Positions 24,973 through 32,933 of a stretch of 64,000 bases of DNA are shown piece by piece (position 1 is the first letter of the stretch; every line of letters starts with the position of its first letter). Position numbers and translations under genes: made by a program. The stretch lies in contig JBBRYK010000006.1 of the NCBI GenBank assembly GCA_038237665.1, positions 5,730-69,729 of the forward strand, given 5' to 3'. Origin of the DNA: JBBRYK01 sp038237665. Its GTDB lineage: Bacteria; Actinomycetota; Thermoleophilia; Gaiellales; Gaiellaceae. A model generated the notes under the pieces. That model saw only the letters and a program-made list of their open reading frames with translations, made no database searches and was not told the DNA's origin.

Positions 24973-25593
24973 ATGAAGCGAGCACTATTTCTGTTGTTCG
25001 TCGGCTTGCTCGCGGGGAGCGTGTTGGCTTCGGCTCAAGCGGCGCACAAGCCGCCGTCTGCGAAGAAGACGACGATCTGTCACCGCACACATTCAGCGAC
25101 GAATCCTTACGTGACCTTGAGGGTCTCGACCGCCGCCCTGGCGGGACACATGCACCACTCGGGGGACATCATTCCTGCACCTGCAGGCGGTTGCCCGAAG
25201 GTCGCGATCGACCCCCATCACGGTGGTCATCTGCTCACGGCGACGCTGACGGGTCATGCGGAGGTTCCCGGCCCCGGCGACCCGGACGGTAGCGGTACAG
25301 CTTCGATTCGGCTGACAGGCGGCGAGGGCAGGCTGTGCTTCGAGCTGACGGCGAAGAACATCGTGCTACCGGCAACGGGCGCCCACATCCACCAGGGCGG
25401 AGCAACCGTGGCCGGACCGATCGTCGTCCCGCTGTCACCACCGGATGCCGGCGGCAGCTCGGCCGGCTGCGTTTCGGTGGATCGCGCACTGGTCGCGGCG
25501 ATCCTTACGAATCCCGCCGGCTATTACGCGAACGTCCACACCTCGGACTATCCGGCCGGCGCAATCCGCGGCCAGCTGCAGCTGGTTCCGTAG
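24973..25593 (+). CDS. Secreted CHRD-domain protein
   Basis: A 206-residue exported protein with an N-terminal signal peptide (RALFLLFVGLLAGSVLASAQA). A short segment KTTICHRTHSATNPYVTL, seen in other exported actinobacterial proteins, follows. A CHRD domain covers the rest (HLLTATLTGHAEVPGPGDPDG, then ELTAKNIVLPATGAHIHQGG and a C-terminal PAGAIRGQLQLVP). CHRD domains are named after chordin, and their bacterial function is unknown. The ATG has a strong GGGAGGAC site. A GC-rich hairpin follows the stop. Confidence 0.8.
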   Translation: MKRALFLLFVGLLAGSVLASAQAAHKPPSAKKTTICHRTHSATNPYVTLRVSTAALAGHMHHSGDIIPAPAGGCPKVAIDPHHGGHLLTATLTGHAEVPGPGDPDGSGTASIRLTGGEGRLCFELTAKNIVLPATGAHIHQGGATVAGPIVVPLSPPDAGGSSAGCVSVDRALVAAILTNPAGYYANVHTSDYPAGAIRGQLQLVP

Positions 25594-25604
25594 CAAGGCC
25601 CGAG

Positions 25605-25630
25605 GAGGGGGGAGGCGAGCCTCCCCCCTC
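25605..25630 (+). terminator. GC-rich hairpin after the CHRD gene
   Basis: A near-perfect inverted repeat (GGGGGGAGGC / GCCTCCCCCC around GA, extendable by two pairs) begins 12 bp after the CHRD stop. There is no long T-run, so it may be a weak or factor-assisted terminator. It also marks where homology of the integrase remnant begins. Confidence 0.5.
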
Positions 25631-25632
25631 TC

Positions 25633-26154
25633 TATTCGCCGGCCTGACGGGCCTGCGGCCCGAGGAGTGGATCGCGCTCGAACGCGGCGACGTCGACAGG
25701 GCCGCTGGCGTCGTCCATGTACGCCGCGTCTACACGGACGGTCGGGTCAAACCGTTCGGCAAGCAGGAGCGGTCGCTAACGCGCTGTCCCTCTTCCGTCC
25801 CGTGCGGCCCATGCGCTCGACGCGATGCCGCCACGGATCGACACTCGGCTTCTCTTCCCCGGCGACCGCGGCGGCCACCTGAACCTGCACAACTGGCGGG
25901 CCGACCACTCGACGCCAGCCGTCAAAGCCGCCGGCCTCGAACACCGCACCCCCTACGCCCTGCGACACACGTTCGCGACATTCGGGATCGCCGCTGGCGT
26001 TTCCCTGTTCGAGCTCGCCCGGTTCCTGGGGACCAGCGCCGAGCAGATCGACAAGACCTACGGGCACCTGCTCCCGGACGCCCTCAACCGGACGCGTGGC
26101 GCGCTCGACACCTTCCTCGCGGAGCCTTCCGAAAAGGTAACCCGGGATGCTTAG
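25633..26154 (+). pseudogene. Remnant of a tyrosine recombinase (phage-type integrase), catalytic domain only
   Basis: Homology starts in the catalytic domain (FAGLTGLRPEEWIALERGD, with the first catalytic Arg) and continues as VHVRRVYTDGRVKPFGKQER. A one-base frameshift follows near 25770-25782. In the next frame come VPLPSRAAHALDAMPPRIDT, TPYALRHTFATFG (second Arg and His) and LARFLGTSAEQIDKTYGH with the nucleophile Tyr. The N-terminal arm-binding and core-binding domains are missing. The remnant ends 50 bp from the tRNA-Pro 3' end, the usual place for an island integrase. The element is therefore probably immobile. Confidence 0.8.
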
Positions 26155-26203
26155 ACCTACCTGCGGATCATCATCGTTTGGGCCACGGTTTGGGCCAGAA
26201 AAC

Positions 26204-26232
26204 CATCGGGGCGCCGAGATTTGAACTCGGGA
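26204..26232. repeat. 29-bp tRNA-Pro 3'-end repeat, probable att site (tRNA-side island end)
   Basis: Identical in sequence and orientation to 266-294. It includes the acceptor and T-arm strand of the intact tRNA-Pro. The two copies enclose about 25.9 kb including the integrase remnant. Confidence 0.8.
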
Positions 26233-26280
26233 CCTCTAGTCCCCCAGACTAGCGCGCTAACCAGGCTGCGCCACGCCCCG
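26206..26280 (-). tRNA. tRNA-Pro (anticodon GGG)
   Basis: The minus strand folds as a full cloverleaf. The 7-bp acceptor stem is CGGGGCG / CGCCCCG with discriminator A, and the D arm carries GGTTAGCGC. The anticodon stem CTAGT/ACTAG has loop CTGGGGG (U33, GGG, G37), and the T arm has GTTCAAATC. CCA is not encoded. No terminator follows at this copy; the likely original one lies 26 kb away at 241-265. The prolyl-tRNA synthetase gene is about 1 kb upstream. Confidence 0.95.
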
Positions 26281-26348
26281 TCGGCGAGCACTGTAGCGCC
26301 TCACGCGGCGCGAGCTTCGGCGGCAGCTACGAAGTCACCACCGCGTCT

Positions 26349-27026
26349 TCACTGGATCCTCAGGCCTTGGATCCCCGGTTCCGGGCTCGGCAGCTGCGGG
26401 TCGATCCGCTCGAGAGCGTCCACCAGGAGGATCGCGGTGGCCAGACTCTTCGTCCAGTTGCTGTCTGCGGGCACCACGTACCAAGGCGCCCAGTCGGTGG
26501 ACGTCGCCTCAATGACCTCCTCCCAGGCTTTCAGGTACTCGTCGAAGCGTTCGCGCACCTTCAGGTCGTCGAGCCGGAACTTCCAGCGCTTCTCCGGATC
26601 GTCGATGCGCTCCTGGAGGCGCTTGCGCTGCTCCTCCTTCGAGACGTTCAGGAAGACCTTGACCAGCGACGTTCCCTCGTCGGTCAGCATCCGCTCCCAG
26701 TCGCAGCCACAGGTAGTCGTGCGCAAGCTCGGTCGAGGTTGGCGCCCGAAACGAGGTCACTCGGCAGCCTTGTGGATTGACTCCGGTGAGCACGGCCCGG
26801 ATCACGCCGTCCTTGCCGGATGCGTCGAGGCCTTGCAGCACGAGTAGAACGCTGTGCTTGCCTCGGCGAACAGCCGTGTCTGGATGACATCGAGCCGATC
26901 GTGGAGCTGGCCAAGGCGCTTGTGGGCCGCCTCCTTGCCTTCGATCCCGAGCGTGTCGCGCGGATCGCGCTCCAGGAGCTGAACCTTTGAGCCCGGAGCT
27001 ACCCGCAGCGCCTCGATCTCCAGCAT
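26349..27026 (-). pseudogene. Polyphosphate kinase 2 family gene, inactivated
   Basis: Three segments of a PPK2-like phosphotransferase are recognisable. The N-terminus has APGSKVQLLERDPRDT and LHDRLDVIQTRLFAE. A second segment, in another frame, has Walker A LQGLDASGKDG and GVNPQGCRVTSFRAPTSTE. The C-terminus, in a third frame, has VKVFLNVSKEEQRKRLQER and STDWAPWYVVPAD. A one-base deletion near 26860 breaks the frame. At about 26705 some 45 residues are missing, including the RSHYE region of the active site. The gene cannot make a working enzyme. It lies on the chromosomal side of the tRNA, outside the island. Confidence 0.85.
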
Positions 27027-27047
27027 CGAAGCCCCTTGCCGGAGGTG

Positions 27048-27353
27048 CTACTTCTTCGAGCCGAGCTGGCGGTAGAGGCGGTCGACGAGCTTCGGCATCG
27101 ACTCGAGCCGCCGCGTGATGACCCGCACCCTGTACTCGAGGAAGTGCTCCGGCTCGACCTTGAGCGCCTTCGCCAGGGCCTTCATGTGCTCCGTCGACGG
27201 CACCGGCCGGTTGCCGTGGACGACATGGTTCAGATAGCCGGCCGACAGTCCGGTCTTTTCGGCCAGGGCGCGGTACGTCACGCCCGTCTCCGCCATCAGC
27301 CGGCGGATGGTCGGGCCGAAAGGCTCCTCGCTGAACCGCCGCCTTCGTGCCAT
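27048..27353 (-). CDS. XRE-family helix-turn-helix regulator
   Basis: A 101-residue DNA-binding protein whose helix-turn-helix is RALAEKTGLSAGYLNHVVHG. A basic N-terminus (MARRRRFSEEPFG) and a C-terminal helical segment follow the usual Cro/CI layout. ATG at 27353 overlaps the proS stop, so it is probably co-transcribed with proS. The target is unknown. Confidence 0.75.
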   Translation of the reverse strand: MARRRRFSEEPFGPTIRRLMAETGVTYRALAEKTGLSAGYLNHVVHGNRPVPSTEHMKALAKALKVEPEHFLEYRVRVITRRLESMPKLVDRLYRQLGSKK

Positions 27354-29038
27354 CAGAGCATCTCCTTCACGCGTGTCGCGATCTCGTTGGCCGGCACCCG
27401 TACTTGTTCGCCCGATGCCCGCAGGAGCATATCGAGGCTGCCGTCCTCGAGCGTCTTCTTGCCGACCGTAAGCCTGATCGGGCACCCGATCAAGTCGGCG
27501 TCGTTGAACTTCTCTCCGGGACGCAGGTCACGGTCGTCGAGCAGCACCTCGATCCCTGCCTCGTCGAGCGACCGGGCCGCCTCCTCCGCCAGCTCGAGCA
27601 CACCCTCCGCCGTCGCGGCCAGCGCGACGACGTGCACCTGGTACGGCGCGATCGCCGCCGGCCACTTGATCCCCTGCTCGTCGTGGGACTGCTCGACGAC
27701 GGCCGCCATCACGCGACCCGGGCCGATGCCGTAGCTGCCACCGAGCAGCGGCCGCTCCTGTCCGTCCTCGTCCACGAAGGTCGCGCCCAACGGCTTCGAG
27801 TAACGGTCGCCGAAGTTGAAGATGTGGCCGATCTCGATCGCCGTGCGGAACTGGAGGGCTCCGCCGCACTCCGGGCAGAGGTCGCCCTCGACCGGTTCGC
27901 GAATGTCGGCGAAACGCGGCTCGTAGTCCCGGCCCGCCTCGACGCCGCGGAGGTGCCAGCCGTCCCGGTTCGCGCCCGCGACGAACTGTCCCCCGCGCAG
28001 AGCCTCGTCTGCGACCACCTCGAGCTCGACGCCCACCGGCCCGAGCGACCCGCCCGAGGCGCCGAACGCAGCCCGGATCTCCTCATCCGTGGCGGGACGA
28101 GAGGCCGAGCTCAGCACACCCACCAGCTTCGACTCGCTCAGCCGGTCGTCGCCGCGAATCAGCGCCAGAACCAGCGCCCCGTCGTCCTTCACGACCGGCA
28201 TCGCCTTGGAGGTCGCCGTGGCGTCGATCCCGAGGAACTGGGCCAGGCCCTCGATCGTCGTCACGTCCGGCGTCTCCACCTCCTCCGGCGCCGTGAGCGG
28301 CTCGGGAAACTCGGGCGCGCGCGGGATCGCCCTGGCGATCTCCAGATCGGCGGCGAAGTCGCCGTTCTCGCACACGACCAGAGTGTTTTCTCCGGAGCCG
28401 GAGGGCGCCAGGAAGTCGACGCTGTATTTCCCGCCCATGATCCCGCTCTCGGCCTGCACCGCGTGCGCCTCGACGCCACAGCGCGCGAACATGCGGTCGT
28501 AAGCGTCGCGGTGGAGCTCGAAGCTCCGCTTCACGCCTTCCTCGTCCCGATCGAACGAGTAGGCGTCTTTCATGATGAACTCGCGGACCCGCAGCAGGCC
28601 TCCGCGCGGCCGGGGCTCGTCGCGGTCCTTGACCGCGAAGTGGTACCAGATCTGCGGCAGCTCCTTGTACGACTGGATCTCGCGCGCGTGGAACGTGAAC
28701 GTCTCCTCGTGGGTCATCGGGAGGATGAAGTGCCGGCCGTTGCGGTCGGTCAGGTGAAAGATCTCCGGAATCGACGCGCGCCCGGTCGCCTCCCAGAGCT
28801 CGACCGGCGTCAGCAGCGGGCAGAGGAATTCCTGCCCGCCGATCGCGTCCATCTCCTCGCGGATGATCTGCTCGATCTTGCGGTGCACGCGCCAGCCCAG
28901 CGGCAGGAACGACCACACGCCGGCGCTCACCTGCCTGATGAAACCGCCCCGTACGAGCAGCTTGTGGCTGGCCGCCTCGGCGTCGGCCGGCGGGTCGCGC
29001 AGGGTCGGGAGAAAGAGCTTTGAAGCCCGGGCAATCAT
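27353..29038 (-). CDS. proS: Prolyl-tRNA synthetase (bacterial type with editing insertion)
   Basis: A 561-residue class II aminoacyl-tRNA synthetase charging tRNA-Pro. Motif 1 region GGQEFLCPLLTPVELWEATG and motif 2 RDEPRPRGGLLRVREFIMKD are visible. An INS editing domain lies at about residues 225-390, and motif 3 lies in LLGGSYGIGPGRVMAA. The C-terminal anticodon-binding domain starts near residue 455 with IAPYQVHVVALAA. It lies 15 bp after ispG and belongs to the same operon as the isoprenoid and translation genes. Confidence 0.95.
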   Translation of the reverse strand: MIARASKLFLPTLRDPPADAEAASHKLLVRGGFIRQVSAGVWSFLPLGWRVHRKIEQIIREEMDAIGGQEFLCPLLTPVELWEATGRASIPEIFHLTDRNGRHFILPMTHEETFTFHAREIQSYKELPQIWYHFAVKDRDEPRPRGGLLRVREFIMKDAYSFDRDEEGVKRSFELHRDAYDRMFARCGVEAHAVQAESGIMGGKYSVDFLAPSGSGENTLVVCENGDFAADLEIARAIPRAPEFPEPLTAPEEVETPDVTTIEGLAQFLGIDATATSKAMPVVKDDGALVLALIRGDDRLSESKLVGVLSSASRPATDEEIRAAFGASGGSLGPVGVELEVVADEALRGGQFVAGANRDGWHLRGVEAGRDYEPRFADIREPVEGDLCPECGGALQFRTAIEIGHIFNFGDRYSKPLGATFVDEDGQERPLLGGSYGIGPGRVMAAVVEQSHDEQGIKWPAAIAPYQVHVVALAATAEGVLELAEEAARSLDEAGIEVLLDDRDLRPGEKFNDADLIGCPIRLTVGKKTLEDGSLDMLLRASGEQVRVPANEIATRVKEML

Positions 29039-29053
29039 CGTTGTCCCGGCAGG

Positions 29054-30187
29054 CTACTCCAGCGGGATGAGCGAAGCCTCGGCCATGGCCAGGGCTGCAG
29101 GCTTGGCCATCTTGAGGCGTGTTGGGCGGTGCATCCCATCGGCGATCCAGCGGTCGATCTCGTGGAAGAGCTCTTCGATCAGGATGTCGGAGGAGACCTT
29201 CTTCAGCACCCGGCCGTGTGCGTACACGAAGCCGACGTCGCGCCCGCCGGCGATCCCGAAGTCGGCATCGCCTGCCTCTCCAGGGCCGTTCACTGCACAG
29301 CCGAGCACGGCGACCTCGAAGTGCTGCGGGTAGTCGCGGAGCCGCTGCTCGACCTTGACCGCGAGCTTCTCGACGCCGACGTTGTCGCGGCCGCAGGACG
29401 GGCAGGCGATCATGACCGGGCCGCGCTCCCGCAGGCCCAGCGCCTTGAGAATCTCGTAGGCGGTCTTGATTTCCTCGACCGGGTCGGCGGTCAAGGAGAC
29501 GCGAATCGTGTCGCCGATCCCGTCCACGAGCAGCGCGCCCATGCCGACCGCGGACTTGATCGAGCCGGAGAACGGCATTCCCGCCTCGGTCACCCCCAGG
29601 TGCAGCGGGTAGGGCACCTTCGCGGAGAGCTTCCGGTAGGCGCGGATCATCGTCGGCACGTGGCTCGACTTGACCGAGATCTTGAAGTCGTGGAAGTCGA
29701 GCTTCTCCAGCAGCTCGACCTCCTCGATCGCCGCGGCGACGAGGGCGTCGGCCTGGTCCTGCTGGGCCAGTGCGTGCAGGTGCTTGGGGAGCGAGCCCGA
29801 GTTGGCTCCGATCCGCATCGGGATCCCGGCCTTCTTCGCCGCCTTCACCACCAGCTCGACCTTGTCGGGGCCGCCGATGTTGCCCGGGTTGATGCGAACG
29901 GCCGCGACGCCGGCGTCGATCGCCTTCAGTGCCAGGCTGGCGTTGAAGTGGATATCCGCGATCACCGGGATCGGCGAAAAGCGCACGATCTTCCGCAGCG
30001 CCTCGGCGTCCTCGGTCTTGGGCACGGCGCAGCGGACGACCTCGCAACCGGCGGAGGCAAGCGCGGCGATCTGTGCCGTCGTCGCCTCCACATCATGCGT
30101 CAGGGTCAGCGTCATCGACTGGACGACGACGGGCGCTCCGCCGCCGATCCTGACGTTGCCCACGCTTATTTCACGCTCGCTCGGCAT
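29054..30187 (-). CDS. ispG: 4-hydroxy-3-methylbut-2-enyl diphosphate synthase
   Basis: A 377-residue [4Fe-4S] enzyme of the MEP pathway, converting MEcPP to HMBPP. The N-terminal TIM barrel has VVVQSMTLTLTHDVEAT and VRINPGNIGGPDKV. The C-terminal cluster domain has the three-Cys set in IACPSCGRDNVG and AVLGCAVNGPGEA, with the conserved Glu. It shares the region with dxr. Confidence 0.95.
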   Translation of the reverse strand: MPSEREISVGNVRIGGGAPVVVQSMTLTLTHDVEATTAQIAALASAGCEVVRCAVPKTEDAEALRKIVRFSPIPVIADIHFNASLALKAIDAGVAAVRINPGNIGGPDKVELVVKAAKKAGIPMRIGANSGSLPKHLHALAQQDQADALVAAAIEEVELLEKLDFHDFKISVKSSHVPTMIRAYRKLSAKVPYPLHLGVTEAGMPFSGSIKSAVGMGALLVDGIGDTIRVSLTADPVEEIKTAYEILKALGLRERGPVMIACPSCGRDNVGVEKLAVKVEQRLRDYPQHFEVAVLGCAVNGPGEAGDADFGIAGGRDVGFVYAHGRVLKKVSSDILIEELFHEIDRWIADGMHRPTRLKMAKPAALAMAEASLIPLE

Positions 30188-30244
30188 GAGCTCGATTGTA
30201 GTCCGGGCCCGTGGAAGCGACGAGGTCTGGCTGAGTCGGCGCAG

Positions 30245-31093
30245 CTAGCTCGGCCGCAAACGGTTCGGACCCGCGAGCGTAAAGCGGACGATAGCGCGGC
30301 TGCGCGCGGAGCCGAAGACGCCTGTGGCCTCAGCAATGTAGCGTCCTGCCGGCAGCTGCTTGAAGAGCTCGGCCATGACGTCGCGCGAGTAACCGGGCAG
30401 CACTACGCCAGTCCTCGGCGCCGTCGAGAAGACGATTCGGCCGCCGCGGTCGCGGACGTTCAGACGCAGCGCGGACAGGTAGCCGTGCACCCTGCCGGTG
30501 TTACGCACGAGCGTGAGGAAGCGGAGCCGGCTCGGGCCGGCCTGAAAAACCCTCACCGCCTCGATGCGGCCGCGGGGGGCCGGGGCGCGCACGCCGGGAA
30601 TGAGCAGCGCGCCGAGCAGGCGCAACCGGTACGGTGGCGCGCGGCCCGCCGGAAGGTTCGGGACCGCCTCGACCACGGCGGCACCGACGGCCTCACCGGC
30701 CGGCACGGGCCGGAGCAGCCGCGCTCGAACGGTCGCTGTTCCGCCCGGGCGGAGGAGGAGAGTACGCGGGGCTAGTGCGAACCGGCGCGCTGCGGCCTGG
30801 AGCTCCGCCCGTCGCTCGCGGATTGTCAGACCTCCATCGAGCGTCTGGCGGACGAGCGCAGGGTAGATCCGGATGCGGAAGCGAACGTTCGTCCCGTTCG
30901 CAACCGTAATCGAAGGGAGTTCGCCCTCCGGCCCGGCGACGGTGTCGATGATCGCGGGCGAGATCGTGAGCGTCCCGCCGCCCGCCCTGCCCGCAGCCAT
31001 CGCCGGTCGGCCGGAGACAAGTAGGAGGCACACCAGCGAGACCGAAACGAGCCCGGCAGCCACCGCGCGGCGGGAGCAGCCCCTGAGTCTCAC
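30245..31093 (-). CDS. Secreted PapD-like (fimbrial-chaperone-type) Ig-fold protein
   Basis: A 282-residue exported protein. After a signal segment (AVAAGLVSVSLVCLLLVSG) comes TLTISPAIIDTVAGPEGE, then FALAPRTLLLRPGGTATVRA, which resembles the second half of a PapD-type chaperone N-domain. A second beta domain (VRNTGRVHGYLSALRLNV) carries AELFKQLPAGRYIAEAT. The GTG at 31093 starts 1 bp after the stop of the upstream secreted protein, so the two are translated together. The family assignment is by pattern only; a DUF916-like surface protein is an alternative. Confidence 0.5.
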   Translation of the reverse strand: MRLRGCSRRAVAAGLVSVSLVCLLLVSGRPAMAAGRAGGGTLTISPAIIDTVAGPEGELPSITVANGTNVRFRIRIYPALVRQTLDGGLTIRERRAELQAAARRFALAPRTLLLRPGGTATVRARLLRPVPAGEAVGAAVVEAVPNLPAGRAPPYRLRLLGALLIPGVRAPAPRGRIEAVRVFQAGPSRLRFLTLVRNTGRVHGYLSALRLNVRDRGGRIVFSTAPRTGVVLPGYSRDVMAELFKQLPAGRYIAEATGVFGSARSRAIVRFTLAGPNRLRPS

Positions 31094-31094
31094 G

Positions 31095-31592
31095 CTACGT
31101 GGCCGAGACCGTCCAGGTGACCGTGAGCCCGTAGACGGAGCCCGCCGCGAGCTGCTCGGTCGCTCCGATCGGCTGCGAGTAGCTGACGCTGACCGAGTCG
31201 GAGAGCGTGCCCGAGGCGGCGACCGCGGCGGAACCACTCAGCGTCCCGCTGCCGCCGATGCCACCGAGCGTGGGCGACGTCGACCAATCGAGCGCCTGCG
31301 CGAGCGCGGTGGCCCCACTCGAACCCGTTGTGCGCAGCAGATGTCCTGGATTCGTGACCGAGGCATCCTGGATGCGCAGCTTCCACGTCGGTCCGGTGGA
31401 TGTGACGGTGACCGCCCCGGTGCCGGTCGCTGTCTGGCCCGGCGAGAAGTTCGTGAGCACGACCGGCCCCGAAGAGGCGATGCCGAGCACGGAGGCCGTC
31501 GTTCCGGAAACGGGCTGGGTGTCGGCCCGCACCGCGGCGGGCGCCGCGAGAGCAGCCGCTGCCAGACCAAGAGCTAGGAGAAGCCGCGTCAT
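31095..31592 (-). CDS. Secreted Ser/Thr/Gly-rich surface protein
   Basis: A 165-residue protein with signal peptide LLLALGLAAAALAAPAAVRA and a mature part rich in Ser, Thr, Gly and Val (SGTTASVLGIASSGPVVLTNF, VTVTSTGPTWKLRIQDAS, YGLTVTWTVSAT). The beta-rich composition suits a spore-coat-U, WxL or pilin-like surface subunit. No family is claimed. ATG at 31592 has GGAGGGAG upstream. It precedes the PapD-like gene, the order expected for a subunit and its chaperone. Confidence 0.55.
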   Translation of the reverse strand: MTRLLLALGLAAAALAAPAAVRADTQPVSGTTASVLGIASSGPVVLTNFSPGQTATGTGAVTVTSTGPTWKLRIQDASVTNPGHLLRTTGSSGATALAQALDWSTSPTLGGIGGSGTLSGSAAVAASGTLSDSVSVSYSQPIGATEQLAAGSVYGLTVTWTVSAT

Positions 31593-31669
31593 CCGTTTGT
31601 ACTCCCTCCATCTCAAGCGCGTTGACCTTATTGATGCCTGCTATCGGCAAGACACCCGAGCAGCTTGAG

Positions 31670-31703
31670 GTGTTACCTGTAGTAGTTAGTAACACAGTGT
31701 TAC
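31670..31703. promoter_or_regulatory. Three GTGTTAC half-sites including perfect palindrome GTAACAC-A-GTGTTAC
   Basis: A 15-bp perfect palindrome at 31689-31703 lies beside another half-site in inverted orientation at 31670-31676. The cluster is about 80-110 bp upstream of the secreted-protein gene and just after rseP. It is likely an operator for the two-gene surface cassette, probably for a dimeric repressor of the TetR or GntR type. The regulator was not identified. Confidence 0.55.
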
Positions 31704-31712
31704 TTGCTCGGC

Positions 31713-32933
31713 CTACCCGCCGGAGAGGCGCCCGATGTCGTTCGAGAGCCCGACGACGAAGAGCAACAGCATGAGCGCGATGCCGATTGCCGACGCGCGC
31801 TCGTACACGGCCCTCCCTACGGCCCGGCCCCGGATGCCTTCGATCAGCGAGAAGACGATGTGCCCGCCGTCTAGCGGTAGCAGCGGCAAGAGGTTGAACA
31901 GGGCCAGAGAAAGGCTGATCAGGCCTAACACCCACATGTAGGCCTGCACCCCCTGGCTGGCCGCGTTGGACGAGGCTTGGACGATGCCGACCGTGCTCGA
32001 GAGCTCCTTGCGCTGGCTCTTGTGGACGAGTCGGACGATCGATTTCGCGATCTCCCGCGTCACGATCCCCGTCAGCTTGACCGATTGCCAGGCGGCGGCC
32101 GGCGCCGACAGGTGCTCACCGCTAAGGCGGAAGCCGAGCCGGTAGGCACCCTCTTCCTTCTGCGCACGAACGGGTCCGAGCAGCAGCCGGCGCTGGTGCC
32201 GCTGGACCGTCAACGTCAGCGGCTTTCCCTTCGAGGCCTGGATGCGAGTCGGGATGTCCGCGGCGACGACGGGCTTATGGTCGATCTCGAGGATCCTGTC
32301 GCCCGGCTTCAGGCCGATTGCCGAGGCAGGGTGGTTCGGGAGCACGGCGGCGACGGTCGACGTCGCCTTGCCGCCGCCGAGCATGAACAGCACCGTGAAG
32401 AGCACGACGGCGACCAGGACGTTCGTCGCCGGGCCTGCGGCGACGACGGCGACGCGCTTCCACGTCCGCTGCCGCCAGTACGCCTCCCGGCTGACCGAGT
32501 CGGAGATCTCCTGGAGCCCCCGCAGCGCCGCCTCCAGCGCGGCGGTGCTGAGCGGCGCCGCCAGCACGGCTTCGCGCAGACGCTGGAGCTCCTCCTGCGC
32601 GCCCTCCGTATCGACCTCCTCGCCTCCGAGGCGCCGGCGCAGGCGATCGACGGGTCCGACGAGCTCCGGAACCTCGTGGAGCGCCCGGGTGAAGTGCACC
32701 TCGACGTCCTTCGACGCCGGACGATGCATCCCCGGGATCTTCACGTACCCGCCGAGAGGAATCGCCCGAACGGCATAGACGATCCCGTTGCGCGTCGTCT
32801 TCGCCAGCGGAGGGCCGAAGCCGATGTTGAAGCTCCGCGGCTTCATCCCCACCAGCACCGCGGTGAAGAAGTGGCCGGCCTCGTGGATGAGGATCAGGCC
32901 GGCCAGACCCAGGATCGCGACGAAGACGTTCAT
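31713..32933 (-). CDS. rseP: RIP site-2 metalloprotease
   Basis: A 406-residue membrane zinc protease for intramembrane cleavage of regulators such as anti-sigma factors. The HEXXH motif is in LILIHEAGHFF within the first helix, followed by GFGPPL and IPLGGYVKIPGM. A PDZ domain spans about residues 185-260 (GLKPGDRILEIDHKPV), and the third zinc ligand is in NLLPLLPLDGGH. An extra acidic, helical segment of about 65 residues (near 85-150) comes between the first helix region and the PDZ. ATG overlaps the dxr stop. Confidence 0.92.
   Translation of the reverse strand: MNVFVAILGLAGLILIHEAGHFFTAVLVGMKPRSFNIGFGPPLAKTTRNGIVYAVRAIPLGGYVKIPGMHRPASKDVEVHFTRALHEVPELVGPVDRLRRRLGGEEVDTEGAQEELQRLREAVLAAPLSTAALEAALRGLQEISDSVSREAYWRQRTWKRVAVVAAGPATNVLVAVVLFTVLFMLGGGKATSTVAAVLPNHPASAIGLKPGDRILEIDHKPVVAADIPTRIQASKGKPLTLTVQRHQRRLLLGPVRAQKEEGAYRLGFRLSGEHLSAPAAAWQSVKLTGIVTREIAKSIVRLVHKSQRKELSSTVGIVQASSNAASQGVQAYMWVLGLISLSLALFNLLPLLPLDGGHIVFSLIEGIRGRAVGRAVYERASAIGIALMLLLFVVGLSNDIGRLSGG

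Noticed and set aside
26158..26252. Protein ending in IGAPRFELGTSSPPD on the plus strand
   Set aside because: This is the antisense of tRNA-Pro read as protein, a well-known artefact.
27347..29023. 558-residue plus-strand frame opposite proS
   Set aside because: It mirrors proS codon by codon, with no recognisable domain.
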